Source: Bacillota bacterium (GTDB taxonomy: Bacteria; Bacillota_H; UBA994; UBA5500). Taken from it: 7,909 nt of DNA. The position numbers were made by a program, and so were the translations under genes. Shown here piece by piece: positions 5,750 through 7,909 of this stretch. Every line of letters starts with the position of its first letter. The first letter of the stretch is position 1. The stretch is taken from the NCBI GenBank assembly GCA_012727835.1, contig JAAYGE010000248.1:1-7909 (forward strand), given 5' to 3'. The notes below the pieces were generated by a model, which saw nothing but the letters and a program-made list of their open reading frames with translations, was not told where the DNA came from and searched no databases.

Positions 5750-6489
5750 CGCTCTTCCTCTCGCGATCCATTAGACATTGTTAATCCACCAAACCGACGC
5801 CCCCGCTGGGCAAAGTCGTGAATGGCTTGCTCTAAATCCTGTCTATTAAAGTCGGGCCACAATTTCTGTGAGAAATATAATTCGGCGTAGGCCGATTGCC
5901 ACAGCAAAAAGTTGCTGATACGCATCTCATTACCACAACGAATTACTAAATCCGGGTCCGGGAATTCCCTTGTGTAAAGAACATCGGCCACATCGGCTTC
6001 CGTTATTTCATTCAATTCTCCTGCTTGCCATTTTCTCGCTAGAATTTCTGCTGCTCGTACCAATTCGGCCCTACCTCCATAATTGAAGGCTAAGCAGAGG
6101 GTTAATGCCCGGTAATCTTTTGTCTCAGCCTGCATCCGCAAAACTACTTCTCGGGTGGAGGCAGGTAAACCGTCCACATCACCAATAATAATTACTCGCA
6201 CTTGATGCTCATGCAGCAGATGTCTTTCCCGATCATAAAATTGTCGAGGCAAGCTCATCAGATAGTTCACCTCAGAGGCTGGCCTTTTCCAATTTTCTGT
6301 CGAAAAGGCGAACAAGGTCAAATAGGGAATACCCAGGTCTAAACAAGCTTCAATGATGGGACGCATGTTTTCAGCACCCTTACGGTGTCCCAGTTGTCGC
6401 GGCAAACCGCGGGCCTTTGCCCAACGGCCATTACCATCCATAACTATTGCTATATGTTCTGGTAACTTGGCTGCAGCCCTTGAGCCCAT
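5746..6489 (-). CDS. uppS: Undecaprenyl diphosphate synthase (cis-prenyltransferase)
   Basis: UppS condenses isopentenyl diphosphate units onto farnesyl diphosphate to make C55 undecaprenyl diphosphate, the lipid carrier for peptidoglycan and other wall polymers. The 247-residue product carries the catalytic Asp18 in IAIVMDGNGRWAK, GHRKGAENM (34-42), FAFSTENWKRP (60-70) and LAFNYGGR (133-140). The C-terminal signature holds Arg184, Glu188, Arg190 and Ser192, followed by NFLLWQSAYAELYF. In that signature the usual IRTGGE or IRTSGE reads IRCGNE, so Cys185 and Asn187 are unusual. The ATG at 6489 is chosen because AAGGTGAT lies 7 nt upstream. A TTG at 6513 would add eight residues but has no good ribosome binding site. 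It overlaps cdsA by 4 nt and lies downstream of a candidate promoter and hairpin. Confidence 0.95.
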   Translation of the reverse strand: MGSRAAAKLPEHIAIVMDGNGRWAKARGLPRQLGHRKGAENMRPIIEACLDLGIPYLTLFAFSTENWKRPASEVNYLMSLPRQFYDRERHLLHEHQVRVIIIGDVDGLPASTREVVLRMQAETKDYRALTLCLAFNYGGRAELVRAAEILARKWQAGELNEITEADVADVLYTREFPDPDLVIRCGNEMRISNFLLWQSAYAELYFSQKLWPDFNRQDLEQAIHDFAQRGRRFGGLTMSNGSREEER

Positions 6490-6516
6490 CTCTCCAATCA
6501 CCTTCCATAACAAATG

Positions 6517-6537
6517 GCCCCCTGAAAAGCAGGGGGC
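6517..6537 (-). terminator. GC-rich hairpin between the small gene and uppS (weak terminator, attenuator or 5' leader stem)
   Basis: On the minus strand GCCCCCTG pairs perfectly with CAGGGGGC across a 5-nt loop CTTTT, making an 8-bp, nearly all-GC stem. The following bases CATTTGTTATGG are only partly U-rich, so termination would be inefficient. The stem lies 9 nt after the stop codon of the small gene and 27 nt before the uppS ATG. If the promoter at 6551-6580 is active, the stem lies within the first 30 nt of that mRNA. The structure is certain; the choice between terminator and leader is not. Confidence 0.6.
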
Positions 6538-6545
6538 TCCCTACA

Positions 6546-6746
6546 TCAAGATTGTAACCGCAATAAGGGAGGATACCCAACCGTAAGTAGATACTTTTCT
6601 CCCATCGGCACAACTCGTACAACCCGTGCCTGCTCCGGTTCATCCCCCTCATCACCCGTAACCTCCACCTGTATCTCCAGGCCCTGCGACTGCGAATAAG
6701 CAAGAGCTTCTTGTAAAGTGAGTCCTAGTAGAAAATTGTAGTCCAT
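6546..6746 (-). CDS. Small PASTA-like protein between frr and uppS, function unknown
   Basis: The 66-residue product contains GLTLQEALAYSQSQGLEIQVEV (residues 8-29), which resembles the first part of a PASTA domain: a VG(L/M)xxxEA motif, one helix, then a beta strand with G(L/Y/I)xVxV. An acidic linker (GDEGDEPEQ, 31-39) and two predicted strands (RVVRVVPM, 41-48, and KYLLTVGY, 51-58) follow. It has no signal peptide or membrane segment. The ATG directly follows the frr TAG stop with no spacer, and GGAAG inside the end of frr can serve as ribosome binding site, so coupling to frr is likely. Similar short reading frames occur at this position in some Clostridia as far as I recall; this was not checked. 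Whether it binds muropeptides, as some PASTA domains do, is unknown, and a cytosolic location makes that doubtful. Confidence 0.7.
   Translation of the reverse strand: MDYNFLLGLTLQEALAYSQSQGLEIQVEVTGDEGDEPEQARVVRVVPMGEKYLLTVGYPPLLRLQS
6551..6580 (-). promoter_or_regulatory. Candidate promoter for uppS-cdsA-dxr, inside the 3' end of the small gene
   Basis: On the minus strand the -10 box TACAAT (6556-6551) matches consensus at 5 of 6 positions. The best -35 partner is TTGGGT (6580-6575) at 18-bp spacing, matching only 3 of 6. The predicted start is near 6544, giving a leader of about 55 nt before the uppS ATG with the GC hairpin near its 5' end. The weak -35 box makes this tentative. Confidence 0.4.
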
Positions 6747-7304
6747 CTAGACTTCCATAATTTCCTTTTCTTTAGCTTCAATAATTTCATCGACCCGCTT
6801 TACATGCTTGTCAGTTAGCTTTTGTACCTCATCCTGCCCGCGCTTAAGGTCGTCCTCCGAAATTTCCCCATTCTTTTCCAAATCCTTAAGCATATCGTTG
6901 GTTTCCCGTCGCGCATTGCGAATAGCCACCTTACAATCTTCACCTTTTTTACGTACTGTTTTAACTAGCTCACGGCGGCGCTCCTCAGTCATTTGCGGGA
7001 TGGGCAGACGGATAACTGTGCCGTCAGAAATAGGAGTTAAACCTAAATCGGATTTAAGTATGGCCTTTTCAATCTCTTTCACGGTTCCCTTATCCCAAGG
7101 CTGAATAACGAGAGTGCGGGCCTCAGGCACCGTAATCGATGCCATCTGAGCTACAGGGGTAGGTACGCCGTAATAATCCACCAACACCTTATCTAGCAGA
7201 GCAGGCGTCGCCCTACCTGCCCGCAGAGTAGCCAAATCTTTCTGCAGGATGGCTATGCTCTTCTCCATTTTCTGGCCTGCATCTCGCAACAATTCTTGCA
7301 TCAT
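6747..7304 (-). CDS. frr: Ribosome recycling factor
   Basis: RRF, acting with EF-G, splits post-termination ribosomes so that subunits can be reused. The 185-residue protein has exactly the family length. Domain I is a three-helix bundle formed by residues about 1-30 and 104-185, and domain II is the beta-rich region between. Recognisable blocks are [17 protein letters not shown] (24-40), [15 protein letters not shown] (57-71), [19 protein letters not shown] (95-113) and the basic VAIRNARRE (126-134) near the hinge and 23S contact. The ATG at 7304 has GGAGGTG 10 nt upstream; the next codon is also ATG and could be used. It is 2 nt from the pyrH stop and directly abuts the following small gene. 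Confidence 0.97.
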   Translation of the reverse strand: MMQELLRDAGQKMEKSIAILQKDLATLRAGRATPALLDKVLVDYYGVPTPVAQMASITVPEARTLVIQPWDKGTVKEIEKAILKSDLGLTPISDGTVIRLPIPQMTEERRRELVKTVRKKGEDCKVAIRNARRETNDMLKDLEKNGEISEDDLKRGQDEVQKLTDKHVKRVDEIIEAKEKEIMEV

Positions 7305-7306
7305 AG

Positions 7307-7909
<603 letters not shown>

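Noticed and set aside
6431..6703. 90-codon minus-strand frame spanning the small gene and the start of uppS
   Set aside because: It overlaps two better supported genes and the hairpin, and encodes an arginine-rich sequence typical of a shadow frame.

Overview
The window is a compact stretch of a bacterial chromosome with every gene on the minus strand. Read in the direction of transcription (right to left), the order is pyrH (5' end cut off), frr, a small PASTA-like gene, uppS, cdsA, dxr, rseP, ispG, a family 2 glycosyltransferase, rimP, and nusA (3' end cut off). This is the conserved translation / envelope-lipid / transcription-factor cluster of Firmicutes. The presence of ispG inside the cluster, the strong AGGAGG-type ribosome binding sites, the sigma-A-type promoters and the small gene between frr and uppS all suggest a clostridial lineage (Peptococcaceae/Moorella-like). 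That placement is inference from gene order and protein sequence, since no search could be run.

Right part (6546-7909): pyrH (UMP kinase) and frr (ribosome recycling factor) are 2 nt apart. A 66-residue reading frame begins directly after the frr stop codon. A candidate promoter and a GC-rich hairpin lie between this small gene and uppS.

Middle part (1600-6489): uppS and cdsA overlap by 4 nt, followed by dxr, rseP and ispG. Dxr (second MEP-pathway step) and IspG (a late MEP step) supply isoprenoid precursors. UppS turns these into undecaprenyl diphosphate, the lipid carrier for wall polymers. CdsA makes CDP-diacylglycerol for phospholipids, and RseP is the membrane protease. The gaps are 14-17 nt or overlaps, except for a 90-nt gap between dxr and rseP.

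Left part (1-1582): a GT2 glycosyltransferase follows ispG at the position where proS and polC commonly sit in Firmicutes. A 131-nt intergenic region then holds a palindrome, a very good sigma-A promoter, and a perfect 12-bp hairpin predicted to form the extreme 5' end of the rimP-nusA mRNA.

I see no mobile element, CRISPR array, tRNA, rRNA or clear novel defence or biosynthetic system. The most interesting items are the 5'-terminal hairpin leaders, the small PASTA-like gene, the GT2 in the proS-polC slot, and unusual residues in otherwise near-invariant motifs of UppS, IspG and CdsA.
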